From NCBI GenBank assembly GCA_039026975.1, contig JBCCLI010000011.1:1-36314 (forward strand): 36,314 bases of DNA, written 5' to 3'. Within the stretch, counting starts at the first letter, position 1; every line of letters starts with the position of its first letter. The position numbers were made by a program, and so were the translations under genes. This DNA is from JBCBKZ01 sp039026975. GTDB taxonomy: Bacteria > Bacteroidota > Bacteroidia > J057. Shown in pieces: positions 6,604 to 15,116 of the stretch. Under the pieces are notes generated by a model. The model was not told the origin of the DNA. It made no database searches and saw only the letters and a program-made list of their open reading frames with translations.

Positions 6604-8706
6604 CTATTTAACTTTGATAGCACTCAGCTCTTTAATTCTATCCAAGTATTTGGCTAGTTCTTCCCGTACTTCCGGAAGCAGGATGACAAGTCCTATGATG
6701 TTAGGGAATGACATGGCAAATATCATAGCGTCAGAGAAATCCGTTACGGAAGTCAAAGTTGCTGCTGATCCTATTACAACGAATACACAAAAGAGAATCT
6801 TGTAGGTGGTATCCATCAACTTGCTATCTCCAAAGAGGTAGGTCCATGCCTTTAACCCATAATAGGACCAGGTAATCATGGTAGAGAAAGCAAATAGAAT
6901 GACGGCTACTGCGAGAATGTACTGGAAGAAAGGAATTTCTCCTGAGAAGGCAGCAGAGGTCAGTTGAACCCCATCTGATGCGTTAGGATCCAGGTGATTA
7001 TTGGTAATGATGATCACCAGGGCGGTCATGGTACATACTACTACGGTATCTATAAAAGGCTCCAGCAGAGAAACCAGTCCCTCACTGGCAGGGTATTTCG
7101 TTTTTACGGCTGCATGCGCTATGGGCGCAGATCCTACCCCGGCTTCATTAGAGAATGCGGCTCGTCTAAATCCTTGGATCAATACTCCAATCAATCCACC
7201 AGCTACTGCGGTAGGCGCAAAGGCACTCCCAAATATTTCTCCAAATACTCTGGGCACTTCTCCCAGATTCATACTTATGATCACCAGGGCTGCGAGCACA
7301 TAGACTCCACACATAAAGGGGACTATTTTATCCGTTACATTGGCTATACTCTTAATCCCTCCAATGATCACTATGGCAATTAAGCCTGCCATGATCAGGC
7401 CAAATACCCAGGCATATCCCGCTGCAAAGCTGTCTGCGCCTCCTGTAACTAGCTTGAACTGTTGGAAGGCCTGATTTACCTGGAACATATTCCCTCCTCC
7501 AAAGGACCCTCCTATACACATGATGGAGAAGAAAATGGCAGCTACCTTTCCTAGTCCGGCCATTCCTCTCTTAGTAAGCCCCTCACTGAGGTAGTACATA
7601 GGACCACCGGACACAACACCTTTCTCATTGATTCTCCTATACTTAACCCCCAGGGTACATTCTACAAACTTCGTAGACATCCCTAGTAAGCCTGCTAGAA
7701 TCATCCAGAAGGTAGCACCTGCTCCTCCTATGGAGATGGCAATGGCCACTCCTGCTATATTTCCTAGCCCTACAGTTCCAGAAAGGGCGGCAGAAAGCGC
7801 CTGGAAATGAGAAACCTCTCCTTCATCATCTGGATCATCATATTTTCCTCTGACTATATCTATGGCCAGTTTGAACTTCCTGATATTGATAAAGCGGAAA
7901 GCTATGGTGAAGAAGGTAGCACCCAACAGCAGCATAATGATGATGAAGGGGAGGAAGGTTACTTCCACCATCTGGAAAGTGTATTGCTTACCGGGAATGA
8001 GCTCAAAGGATGATTCTGTATTAGGATTTACAGCGAGGTTCACGCCAGCTACAGTAGCGCTTGCTCCTTCTTTAATATATTCTTTATGTGGGTAAGTAAT
8101 GGCTACCTCACCCAAGCCATTCAGATCTACGCCTTTTTCTATTTCAAGCTCATCAAAGCTGTATGAATCCAGGGAGGAAGTAGAAGTTACAGCCAGATTA
8201 AGAGATTCATTTCCTTCTGCTCCACTGATACCTGTCCGAGAAACTGTGAGCTTATTTCCTTGAATATCTATCTCTTCATCCAGAGGCACTGAGATAGTCT
8301 TAGGGTAAGATATGTGCAAATTACCATCTGCCAGTTTTTCGACTGTATAGATCAGATCAAAGTCTGGCTTATTCTCATAAGAATAGTCTACGGTAAACGG
8401 GGGGCTATTATAGAAGCTTTTCTCAGATCTAGGGACTCCTTTTTCTGCGTACAGGATATCTTCTGCAATAACAGGAGCGTAGAAAATGACATCTCCTACG
8501 CCTTTCCCGAAAGGCTCGAATCCATCATTGATTTTTTTGTCCAAGCCCACTCTTTTAATGGGGACAGAGATCTCTGAAGAAATAGTCTCAACAGAATCTA
8601 GCAGAGCGGCTGCCTGATCTGTGGAGTCTACTTCTTGAGAAAAAAGAATTGAAGTTTGGAAAATGATGCTGAATCCGGCTATCAGCAAAAGCCTGATAAT
8701 TTTCAT
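6604..8706 (-). CDS. Sodium:alanine symporter family (AGCS) transporter with inserted ectodomain
   Basis: The 700-residue protein begins with a signal peptide (MKIIRLLLIAGFSIIFQTSILFSQ). Residues 57-80 (LDKKINDGFEPFGKGVGDVI) match the short N-terminal helix of bacteroidotan AGCS proteins. Residues about 82-247 are an extra beta-rich, Ser/Thr- and acid-rich region that normal family members lack. From about 250 the standard carrier core follows: ALSAALSGTVGLGNIAGVAIAI, GATFWMILAGLLGMSTKF, GGPMYYLSEG and AAFSNEAGVGSAPIAHAA, then helices to residue 690. AGCS carriers import alanine or glycine with Na+ or H+. The 700-residue length is well above the usual 450-550. A perfect palindrome (8761-8780) lies 54 bases upstream and may be an operator. 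Substrate specificity is unproven. Confidence 0.9.
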   Translation of the reverse strand: MKIIRLLLIAGFSIIFQTSILFSQEVDSTDQAAALLDSVETISSEISVPIKRVGLDKKINDGFEPFGKGVGDVIFYAPVIAEDILYAEKGVPRSEKSFYNSPPFTVDYSYENKPDFDLIYTVEKLADGNLHISYPKTISVPLDEEIDIQGNKLTVSRTGISGAEGNESLNLAVTSTSSLDSYSFDELEIEKGVDLNGLGEVAITYPHKEYIKEGASATVAGVNLAVNPNTESSFELIPGKQYTFQMVEVTFLPFIIIMLLLGATFFTIAFRFINIRKFKLAIDIVRGKYDDPDDEGEVSHFQALSAALSGTVGLGNIAGVAIAISIGGAGATFWMILAGLLGMSTKFVECTLGVKYRRINEKGVVSGGPMYYLSEGLTKRGMAGLGKVAAIFFSIMCIGGSFGGGNMFQVNQAFQQFKLVTGGADSFAAGYAWVFGLIMAGLIAIVIIGGIKSIANVTDKIVPFMCGVYVLAALVIISMNLGEVPRVFGEIFGSAFAPTAVAGGLIGVLIQGFRRAAFSNEAGVGSAPIAHAAVKTKYPASEGLVSLLEPFIDTVVVCTMTALVIIITNNHLDPNASDGVQLTSAAFSGEIPFFQYILAVAVILFAFSTMITWSYYGLKAWTYLFGDSKLMDTTYKILFCVFVVIGSAATLTSVTDFSDAMIFAMSFPNIIGLVILLPEVREELAKYLDRIKELSAIKVK

Positions 8707-8760
8707 ATTTCTTAGGTTGGTGGGCTAAAATAGTGATTATTTACTATTTACTAGGGGGAG

Positions 8761-8780
8761 ATTGATAATTAATTATCAAT
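8761..8780. promoter_or_regulatory. Perfect 20-bp palindrome upstream of the AGCS gene
   Basis: ATTGATAATTAATTATCAAT is a perfect, uninterrupted palindrome centred about 65 bases before the AGCS start codon and in the only gap between that gene and the zinc-finger gene further upstream. The size, symmetry, A+T content and location fit a binding site for a dimeric regulator. The regulator is not identifiable and none is encoded next to it. Confidence 0.5.
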
Positions 8781-8896
8781 AGTGGAGGTTACTAAAGTTT
8801 CCATACAGCATAGGCCCTGAGAGAATAGGTGGGTTTTCTGGCGCTTCTCAGTCCCCAATAGAGGCTTTAGATATGCTAACTAGAGAAATGAACCGC

Positions 8897-9988
8897 TTAA
8901 TTCTGTTCTTGATCAAGGCCATACCAGATATCCAGTAACCTGGAGCGGTTAGCGGAGAGGGTAGTGCCCTTAGGATAGCGTGTAAACCATGCTTCACTCA
9001 CTTTTTCCAGGTGCTCATCACCGTCATCTTCCCGTACCAAGAGATAGTAAGTGGAAGTACGTCGGCCTTCTTTCCAGTTTTGGGTATCAGTGCCCGGGAT
9101 TCCCGGCCAACGAGGGGACTGATTATCCTCGGCTAATGGTTTGAGATATAATGGGCTAGCCACCCATTCCATGACGTTGAATCGATATTTGGTACCATAT
9201 ACAGGTACATCTTTGTAAACATCATAAGGTTCATTCCTGTACTCGTAAACAGGACGGCTACAGTATTTATCTTCAAAGTACCCATTGCCGAGATCTCTTT
9301 TTCCACATACATAAGATTCCTCTCCTACTTTCACTTTTACTCTTCTGGTTTCAGTTCTCACAAAAACCTTATCATAGTGATGTACTGCCCTAAATGATTC
9401 TACATCAGTAGCAGATGCGGGGACTTCCCAGGCTTCCTTGCTTACCGTTTCATAATGCTCAAACTGTATGCTTCTTTCCCAACGGTGGTTGATGACTTCT
9501 ACTTCTATAGTAGCGGGGAAGCTTCTCAGTAAGAGAAATAAGGTAGCAGCAAGAATGGGGACAGATAGAATTTTTGCTAGCAGTCCTTTTGGTTGTTTGC
9601 GTTTATAGCCCGGGCGGGTTCTGGCCTGACGGTAAGTTTCTCCCGCTACGTCTTCCGGCCGAGTTCCAGAATCAGGGATTTCATCCAGTCCATACTCCTT
9701 TACTGTCAGATCTACATCTTCACTGAGATTGTCTTTGGGATTCCCACAAGCGTGGCAGAGCCTTTCTCTGGCCTTATTCTGGGAACGGCAGTGCCCACAA
9801 ATCCAGTCTACCCCAGCCCTGGCTTCTTTCAGCTGAGCCTTATCCGTTATAATCTCAGCATCATCTGTTAGGTAGAACTGGACATTTTCCGGCCTTGGAG
9901 AATCACAATTGGGGCAGCGGGTTTTGGGCCCATAAATTTTTTGGGTACCACATACCGGACAATCCCAACGTCCTACCTGTACTGTCAT
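8897..9988 (-). CDS. Membrane protein with two N-terminal zinc fingers
   Basis: This 363-residue protein starts with two four-cysteine modules. The first has Cys10, Cys13, Cys25 and Cys28 (WDCPVCG...RCPNCDS). The second, WICGHCRSQNKARERLCHAC at residues 62-81, has the W-x-C-x2-C-x3-N-x6-C-x2-C spacing of RanBP2-type fingers. A basic linker with RTRPGYKRKQPKG precedes one transmembrane helix (about 136-156). The remaining 200 residues form a beta-rich domain with many Trp, Tyr and Arg (CGKRDLGNGYFEDKYCSRPVYEY near 230) and two further cysteines. The fingers should be cytoplasmic and the C-terminal domain on the other side of the membrane. RanBP2-type fingers bind RNA or protein in known cases. 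I do not recognise a named family. Confidence 0.85.
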   Translation of the reverse strand: MTVQVGRWDCPVCGTQKIYGPKTRCPNCDSPRPENVQFYLTDDAEIITDKAQLKEARAGVDWICGHCRSQNKARERLCHACGNPKDNLSEDVDLTVKEYGLDEIPDSGTRPEDVAGETYRQARTRPGYKRKQPKGLLAKILSVPILAATLFLLLRSFPATIEVEVINHRWERSIQFEHYETVSKEAWEVPASATDVESFRAVHHYDKVFVRTETRRVKVKVGEESYVCGKRDLGNGYFEDKYCSRPVYEYRNEPYDVYKDVPVYGTKYRFNVMEWVASPLYLKPLAEDNQSPRWPGIPGTDTQNWKEGRRTSTYYLLVREDDGDEHLEKVSEAWFTRYPKGTTLSANRSRLLDIWYGLDQEQN

Positions 9989-10091
9989 AAGTGAGATAGT
10001 TAATTTGCTTATAGATGCGCCTCAGGTGGTGATTGTAACCAGCAGGAAACGCATATAAAGCTTTTTGAAAATACATCTAGAGGCAGAGTTT

Positions 10092-10778
10092 TCAAAGTGG
10101 CTTCTCTGAATCACTTTCAAAAAAGACGGCCATCTCATTCAGGTTTTTTCTTTTGAGGACGGGGACAGTAGCATCTTCCGTAGGATACCCCACAGGAATG
10201 AGTAGGAAAGGGCGTTCATTTTCTGGTCTTTGGAGAATTTTCGTGAGAAAGTTCATAGGACTAGGGGTATGTGTGAGTGCTACCAGTCCAGCATGATGTA
10301 TGGCGGTCAGCAGCATGCCAGAGGCCAGTCCTACTGACTCATTGACATAATAGTTCTTAGCCTTTTCTCCGTTTTCTTTTTCATATGCACGTTTACAGAC
10401 TATGATCAGCCAAGGGGCTATCTCCAGGAAGGGCTTATGCCAGTTAGTATCAAAAACCTTTAGGTCATCTAACCATTCGTCAGACATTCTACCGTGATAA
10501 TTTTCATACTCCTCCTTCTCCGCTGCTTCCCGGATCTTGCTTTTGATGGCAGGATCAGAGACGGCACAGAAGGTCCAGGGCTGCTTGTGTGCTCCTGATG
10601 GAGCTGTAGAAGCCGCTTGGATGATATTCTCTATCACTTTTCTAGGGACAGGCTTATCAGAAAAGACCCTGAGCGATCTTCTGGTATCCATCCACTGAAA
10701 AAATTCATCTGACCGCTGGATCATTTCATCATGCCCAAAGGTGTCTCTGCTGTAGGGAATGAATCCTTCTTTTTGCAT
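10092..10778 (-). CDS. Nitroreductase-fold flavoprotein, iodotyrosine deiodinase-like
   Basis: The 228-residue protein is a nitroreductase-superfamily FMN enzyme whose closest signature is iodotyrosine deiodinase (IYD). Visible blocks include RRSLRVFS (phosphate-binding arginines, residues 33-40), STAPSGAHKQPWTF (57-70), EKEEYENYHGRM, W-DDLKVFDTNWHK, YYVNESVGLASGMLL and the C-terminal PVGYPTEDATVPVLKRK. In mammalian IYD the active-site lid holds Glu157, Tyr161 and Lys182, which bind the halotyrosine zwitterion. The same spacing occurs here as Glu90, Tyr94 and Lys115. IYD reductively dehalogenates iodo-, bromo- and chlorotyrosine. A -7-like box (TATCTTTA, 10796-10803) precedes the gene. Natural substrate and reductant are inferred only. 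Confidence 0.88.
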   Translation of the reverse strand: MQKEGFIPYSRDTFGHDEMIQRSDEFFQWMDTRRSLRVFSDKPVPRKVIENIIQAASTAPSGAHKQPWTFCAVSDPAIKSKIREAAEKEEYENYHGRMSDEWLDDLKVFDTNWHKPFLEIAPWLIIVCKRAYEKENGEKAKNYYVNESVGLASGMLLTAIHHAGLVALTHTPSPMNFLTKILQRPENERPFLLIPVGYPTEDATVPVLKRKNLNEMAVFFESDSEKPL

Positions 10779-10832
10779 AGGAGTAGCGTTTAGCCTAAAG
10801 ATAAGTAGGTATATGCTACTTCTGTACTTCTC

Positions 10833-11636
10833 TCAAGAAAAATTGTTTGAATACCCTGATCCAAAATCACTCCCAAATAGCTGACGTTTGATGATCCTCG
10901 TCTTCCATCCTTTATAACCACCCTGAAATTTAAGGGCTTTCTCCAGTAGCCAACTGACCAATTGGTCTATGGTATACTGATCAACAGCGTCCTCCCTGGA
11001 AATGGTAAGGATGAATGGATTTTCCCCTCTGTTTTCACAGGAAGTATGTAAAATATTAAACTGCTGCCCTTCCAGTTCCTCTGTGAAGGCATGCATAGCA
11101 TGAAAGGTAGGGAAGCATAGAGTATGAACGACTTCCCTTGGCTTTACTAGCACATCTCCCATCTCTTCCAGCTTATTGACAGAATGCCTATTCAGAATGG
11201 ACTGGTATTCCTGTGGGGTAGGATACAGGAACTCGTGATAGAGTGTCCATGAGGGATCATCATATAACTGATACTCATACTGGTAGTCAGGGAATTCTCC
11301 CATGACCTCCTCTATGATATTATTGATATCGATCCGGGTCTTACAATAGAAAAAATATTCCCTTTGCCCTCTGGAAGTTAATCTGGCTACATAGCGGGCG
11401 CCTAAATAAAAGATAATGTGCTCCGCTATCTGGTCTTCCATGAGGTACAGTACCTCAGCCTCATGAAAAGAGGTGAGTCCGTAATCATTTGGATGAAGAA
11501 GAGGGACCCTTAAACTTAGTAAATGTGGGTAATCTTCTTGTGTATATATATGCTTTTGTGCAAGGTTTACCATTATTGACGCTGGCTGCGTTTCCAGGCT
11601 ACAGAAATAGAAATCCCAGTCTCTTGAATTCCTCAT
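10833..11636 (-). CDS. DUF695 / RraB-like protein
   Basis: The 267-residue cytosolic protein appears to have two domains. The N-terminal part (about 1-125) begins DWDFYFCSLETQPASIMVNL and includes GLTSFHEAEVL and REYFFYCKT, which match the DUF695 pattern. The C-terminal part (about 130-250), with TLYHEFLYPTPQEYQ, GDVLVKPREVVHTLCFP and SREDAVDQYTIDQLVSWLLEKA, resembles the RraB/DUF1260 fold, a regulator of RNase E activity in gammaproteobacteria. The same two-domain pairing is common in bacteria. The C-terminal tail after KRQLFGSDFGSG is likely disordered. Bacteroidota use an RNase E/G-type enzyme differently, so a role in RNA decay is only a possibility. Confidence 0.75.
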   Translation of the reverse strand: MRNSRDWDFYFCSLETQPASIMVNLAQKHIYTQEDYPHLLSLRVPLLHPNDYGLTSFHEAEVLYLMEDQIAEHIIFYLGARYVARLTSRGQREYFFYCKTRIDINNIIEEVMGEFPDYQYEYQLYDDPSWTLYHEFLYPTPQEYQSILNRHSVNKLEEMGDVLVKPREVVHTLCFPTFHAMHAFTEELEGQQFNILHTSCENRGENPFILTISREDAVDQYTIDQLVSWLLEKALKFQGGYKGWKTRIIKRQLFGSDFGSGYSNNFS

Positions 11637-12038
11637 ATTCAGCTCACATTCAGTATGTGAAAATGTAAAGTCTATTCCTTCTCAGACTTTATTCAAGGCG
11701 CGAAAATCTCGGATATAGCAAGATGGAGCTGCAAGTACACTATACTAACAGGTATGAGTCTCGATTTATCTTAATCGAGCGCTTATCAGAAATACATGTA
11801 GGCGGAGAAAACTTGGCGACTTGTTCTAATGCCCTTTACTACCTTAATACTACCTTTTAACGAAAGTCCAATAAAAAAATTTTCTACAAAAATTACTTTA
11901 TCTTTAGTGTGGATAAATTCCAGTCAGGATAAACACTTATGTAAAAGAAATCCGATAGTATTTTATGATAAAAAAAGAGACAGATATGGTAAAAATCATA
12001 CCTGTCAACTTACTTAACTGAAATATTGATAGCAGCGT
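11637..12038. other. Intergenic region, A+T-rich, no supported gene
   Basis: Between two minus-strand genes lies a 402-base stretch that becomes strongly A+T-rich from about 11830. A plus-strand frame at 11829-12017 could encode 62 residues, but the composition is random and no ribosome site or domain is visible. A short inverted repeat CACAT-TCAGT-ATGTG occurs near 11647-11661, just ahead of the DUF695 gene. Confidence 0.4.
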
Positions 12039-15000
12039 TTATCCCGCCATATCAATGCCTTGTGGACTCATATTCAAGTTTTCTTCCGGTTTTTCCGCCT
12101 GCTGAATCTCAGGTTTTTTCTGCCAGTCTAGGGGTTTTCCTTTTTCTATAGCTTCATACACTACCTGATGCATGCGTGACCTAATCCGCATCTGATTTAT
12201 CTTCCAGTTATCAGCGTCTGGGTAGATTCTGTTTGACAAGAAGATGAAAATTAGGTCATTATCAGGATCTACCCATACACATGTACCTGTAAACCCTGTA
12301 TGCCCGTAGGAGGCTTTAGAAGCATCCTCTGCTATGATATATCTTCCTTTCACTGGAGGCTTGTCAAACCCTAATCCCCTATGTCCTACCTGCCTACTGG
12401 TAAAGTGAGAAACAGTCTCCCGGCTTAAATATCTTTTTCCTCCATATTCCCCTCCATTTAGTAGCATCTGAAACAGGATAGCCAGGTCATTAGCATTGGA
12501 GAATAAGCCTGCATTTCCAGCTACCCCTCCCATGAGGGCGGCAGCAGGGTCATGTACATGGCCTTTTAGTAGCTGCTTACGCCAGTGGGCATCATATTCT
12601 GTAGGGATTAACCTCTCCCTGGCCACTCTCCCGGCAGGATTAAACTGAAGGTTAGCCAGTCCTAAGGGGCGGTAGAAATTTTCATTGAGATGCTGGTCAA
12701 GCGACTGGTGGGTGATGGAGTCCATGGCCATTTGCAAGAGGATCATATTGAGATCGCTGTAGTGATAAGCCTTTTCCTTATGGACCTTGCTGTACTTAAA
12801 GCGTTTCCATATGGAATCCTTTAGGGCATTCTTCAGAAATAACTTTTCTGCTACTTCTACCATATGAGTCTGGTGTCTGGTAGAGTCATAAAAGTCTCTG
12901 TACTTGCGCTTAGGATACTGCCTGTTATGTATGTAGGGGTATAACGGCATTTCAATAGGAATACCAGAATGGTGTGTGAACAGCTCTTCCAGTCTGACAT
13001 TAAAGATATTGAACTCCTGAGATAGCACGAGCTCTGAGGAAGGCCTGTAAATGATTAGTAGTGAGTCCTGGTACCTTACCGTATCCAGCTTCATAAACTG
13101 GTCATCAGAGGCATTTATGCTCACATACTTAGCTGTCTGAAAATCTTTATAGGGGATGGTATCCATGGCATAGCGGACTTCATTTATGCCATTAGTGTCT
13201 ACCCTTAGCTGATTGTCTTTAAAGTAGTTCCCCAGGCGGGCATGAAGGTTAAGTTTTTTCTCTTCATATAATTTCATACCTGAGAGAGTAGTTCCTGCGA
13301 TTTTAGTAATAGAGGCTATATCATAGATATCTGTAGTCTGGACTGGACGGAGTGAGTCATAGGTATGGTATCCAAAAGCTTCATTGAATATGACGTTTCC
13401 ATTCTTGGCTACTAATACCTGACAGCCTGGCATGGCTTGTTCTTTAATAGCTTCTTCAGCTATAGCGGCTAAGGGAGACAGATCATAAGAGTCTATCCCT
13501 AAAACTTCTGGAGAGGCGTATGACAGTCTGTTTACCTGAGTTTGTATCCCCAGGCCCAAGACCAGCTTTTTACTGAGCTGCATAGGTAGCTTTCCCTCTG
13601 CAGCTTCCCCCCCGAATAACACTTGAGAAAGAATTTCTTGCGTGACAGGAAGATTATTATATGCCTGGACTAAGGTAGGAAAATCCTCAAGCTGGATAAG
13701 ATTAGTGGGATTCTCAAAGTTGACTAAGGTAATATTTCTATTTTCTCTGGCCTTATGAAGTTTATCTAAAAATCTATTGTGTGGGATAGAGTCTAGTACC
13801 ACATCTCCTAATGCAATGATCACATGGGTATAGCCTTCCCAAACATCAGGATTGACTGTATTTAGTCCCCTTTCTTTATCTATGACTAACTGGTCTGCCT
13901 TAATGGGAGCGTAGTAACTGAGTGATTCAGTAAACTCGGAAAGCCTATTACCAACGGTAAGTACGATGAAGCGGTTCTGTTCTAGCTGTTGGTAGGGAAG
14001 CTGGAGGGAGTCATCTTTTAACACAGTGATGGAAGACCTAATTACCTCTCTATGGAACCGAGTAGAAAGTGCTAAGCTAGGAGATTCTACTGAGGCTGCT
14101 TTAGCGCGACGGTAAAACTCTCTGGAACCAGCCCAACGCTTAGCTTGTAGTACCTTGCGCACCTTCTGTTCAATAAAGGCCTCAGACAGTAAATTTCCGC
14201 GTACGAGCTGGCAAATAACACGTATCGCCTCTTCTTCACGATCTTCCAGAATTATGACATCAAGCCCACCTTGCATCATGTTTATAATCTGCACTGTGAG
14301 ATCCTTGTCTTTGTCTATTCTTCCGAAAAGAACGCCTTTGAAGCCCACCTGTTCTTGGAAATAGGCCTGTGTAAATCCTTTATTATTGGTAACTACTGAG
14401 GAATCCATAAGATTCTCCATATCCTCTGCACCTAACATGAAGGCCTGTATTCCCTGAGAAGTCAGCTGATTATAAACAGTTGGGATAGTATCTGTGGTTT
14501 CAAGAATAGTAGGTGCCTGATTATTATCTCGTTGGAACTGGACACAGGTGAGAATATTTCTTTTATCTAGTCCTGATTGAATTTTGTTCAAAGAGTGGAA
14601 GGCAGAATTGGGGACCTCATTATGATGTGTAAAGTATACTTGAGAACCTAGCTGTTGGGCGTGATAGCCTATTCTATCTCCTAATTGGGTAAGGGTTTTC
14701 TCGTTAGAAATGGCGGAAAGGGACCATACATCCGGTAAATCTATCATAGATCCCATATGACCTTTCTGCTCCATTCCTACTAATAGAGGCAGCTGCGAGC
14801 GTTTTTGGAAGGTTTTAGTGGTTTCAAATTGTTGAATGGCAGGAAATCCGGAAAAGAGAACACCACCGATGGTGCCTTTAAATACTGCATGTTCTGTTTG
14901 TACTATGGAAAGCGTATCTTCAGGTTCCAGGTGCTTCATCAGTAGCTGTGAAGCTTTCTGTTCTAATGTCATGTTTACTAGCAGTGAGTCTATCCATAGG

Positions 15001-15116
15001 GAGTTCTCCTGCTGGTAAAATGGGGTATGGGTTTTTATTTGCACAGATTCTGTCTGTACGGAATGGCGGGTTGAGAAATATATGGTGCTCACACCCACTC
15101 CTACTAACAAAAGCAT
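12039..15116 (-). CDS. Degenerate GH3 domain fused to a class C beta-lactamase-like serine hydrolase
   Basis: I chose the ATG at 15116, which gives 1025 residues starting MLLLVGVGVSTIYFS; GTG at 15134 (MRIRYR) and TTG at 15215 are alternatives. Residues about 35-330 follow the GH3 barrel layout (LVNMTLEQKASQLL, LPLLVGME, VGFKGVLF) and about 358-530 resemble the GH3 C-terminal sandwich. The usual DQEGGRV, KHFPGHG and F-S-D nucleophile signatures are replaced (MEQKGHMG, VQFQRDN, FGRID). Residues about 540-1000 are a serine hydrolase: SITK (Ser602, Lys605), YSD (Tyr786) and HTG (939-941). About 65 residues appear inserted after the SITK helix. Fusions of this type are known in Bacteroidota and are thought to act on cell-wall or glycan substrates in the periplasm. 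Here only the hydrolase half looks catalytic. Confidence 0.88.
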   Translation of the reverse strand: MLLLVGVGVSTIYFSTRHSVQTESVQIKTHTPFYQQENSLWIDSLLVNMTLEQKASQLLMKHLEPEDTLSIVQTEHAVFKGTIGGVLFSGFPAIQQFETTKTFQKRSQLPLLVGMEQKGHMGSMIDLPDVWSLSAISNEKTLTQLGDRIGYHAQQLGSQVYFTHHNEVPNSAFHSLNKIQSGLDKRNILTCVQFQRDNNQAPTILETTDTIPTVYNQLTSQGIQAFMLGAEDMENLMDSSVVTNNKGFTQAYFQEQVGFKGVLFGRIDKDKDLTVQIINMMQGGLDVIILEDREEEAIRVICQLVRGNLLSEAFIEQKVRKVLQAKRWAGSREFYRRAKAASVESPSLALSTRFHREVIRSSITVLKDDSLQLPYQQLEQNRFIVLTVGNRLSEFTESLSYYAPIKADQLVIDKERGLNTVNPDVWEGYTHVIIALGDVVLDSIPHNRFLDKLHKARENRNITLVNFENPTNLIQLEDFPTLVQAYNNLPVTQEILSQVLFGGEAAEGKLPMQLSKKLVLGLGIQTQVNRLSYASPEVLGIDSYDLSPLAAIAEEAIKEQAMPGCQVLVAKNGNVIFNEAFGYHTYDSLRPVQTTDIYDIASITKIAGTTLSGMKLYEEKKLNLHARLGNYFKDNQLRVDTNGINEVRYAMDTIPYKDFQTAKYVSINASDDQFMKLDTVRYQDSLLIIYRPSSELVLSQEFNIFNVRLEELFTHHSGIPIEMPLYPYIHNRQYPKRKYRDFYDSTRHQTHMVEVAEKLFLKNALKDSIWKRFKYSKVHKEKAYHYSDLNMILLQMAMDSITHQSLDQHLNENFYRPLGLANLQFNPAGRVARERLIPTEYDAHWRKQLLKGHVHDPAAALMGGVAGNAGLFSNANDLAILFQMLLNGGEYGGKRYLSRETVSHFTSRQVGHRGLGFDKPPVKGRYIIAEDASKASYGHTGFTGTCVWVDPDNDLIFIFLSNRIYPDADNWKINQMRIRSRMHQVVYEAIEKGKPLDWQKKPEIQQAEKPEENLNMSPQGIDMAG

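Noticed and set aside
11829..12017. Plus-strand 62-residue frame in an A+T-rich gap
   Set aside because: No ribosome site, promoter or domain; composition looks like non-coding A+T-rich DNA.
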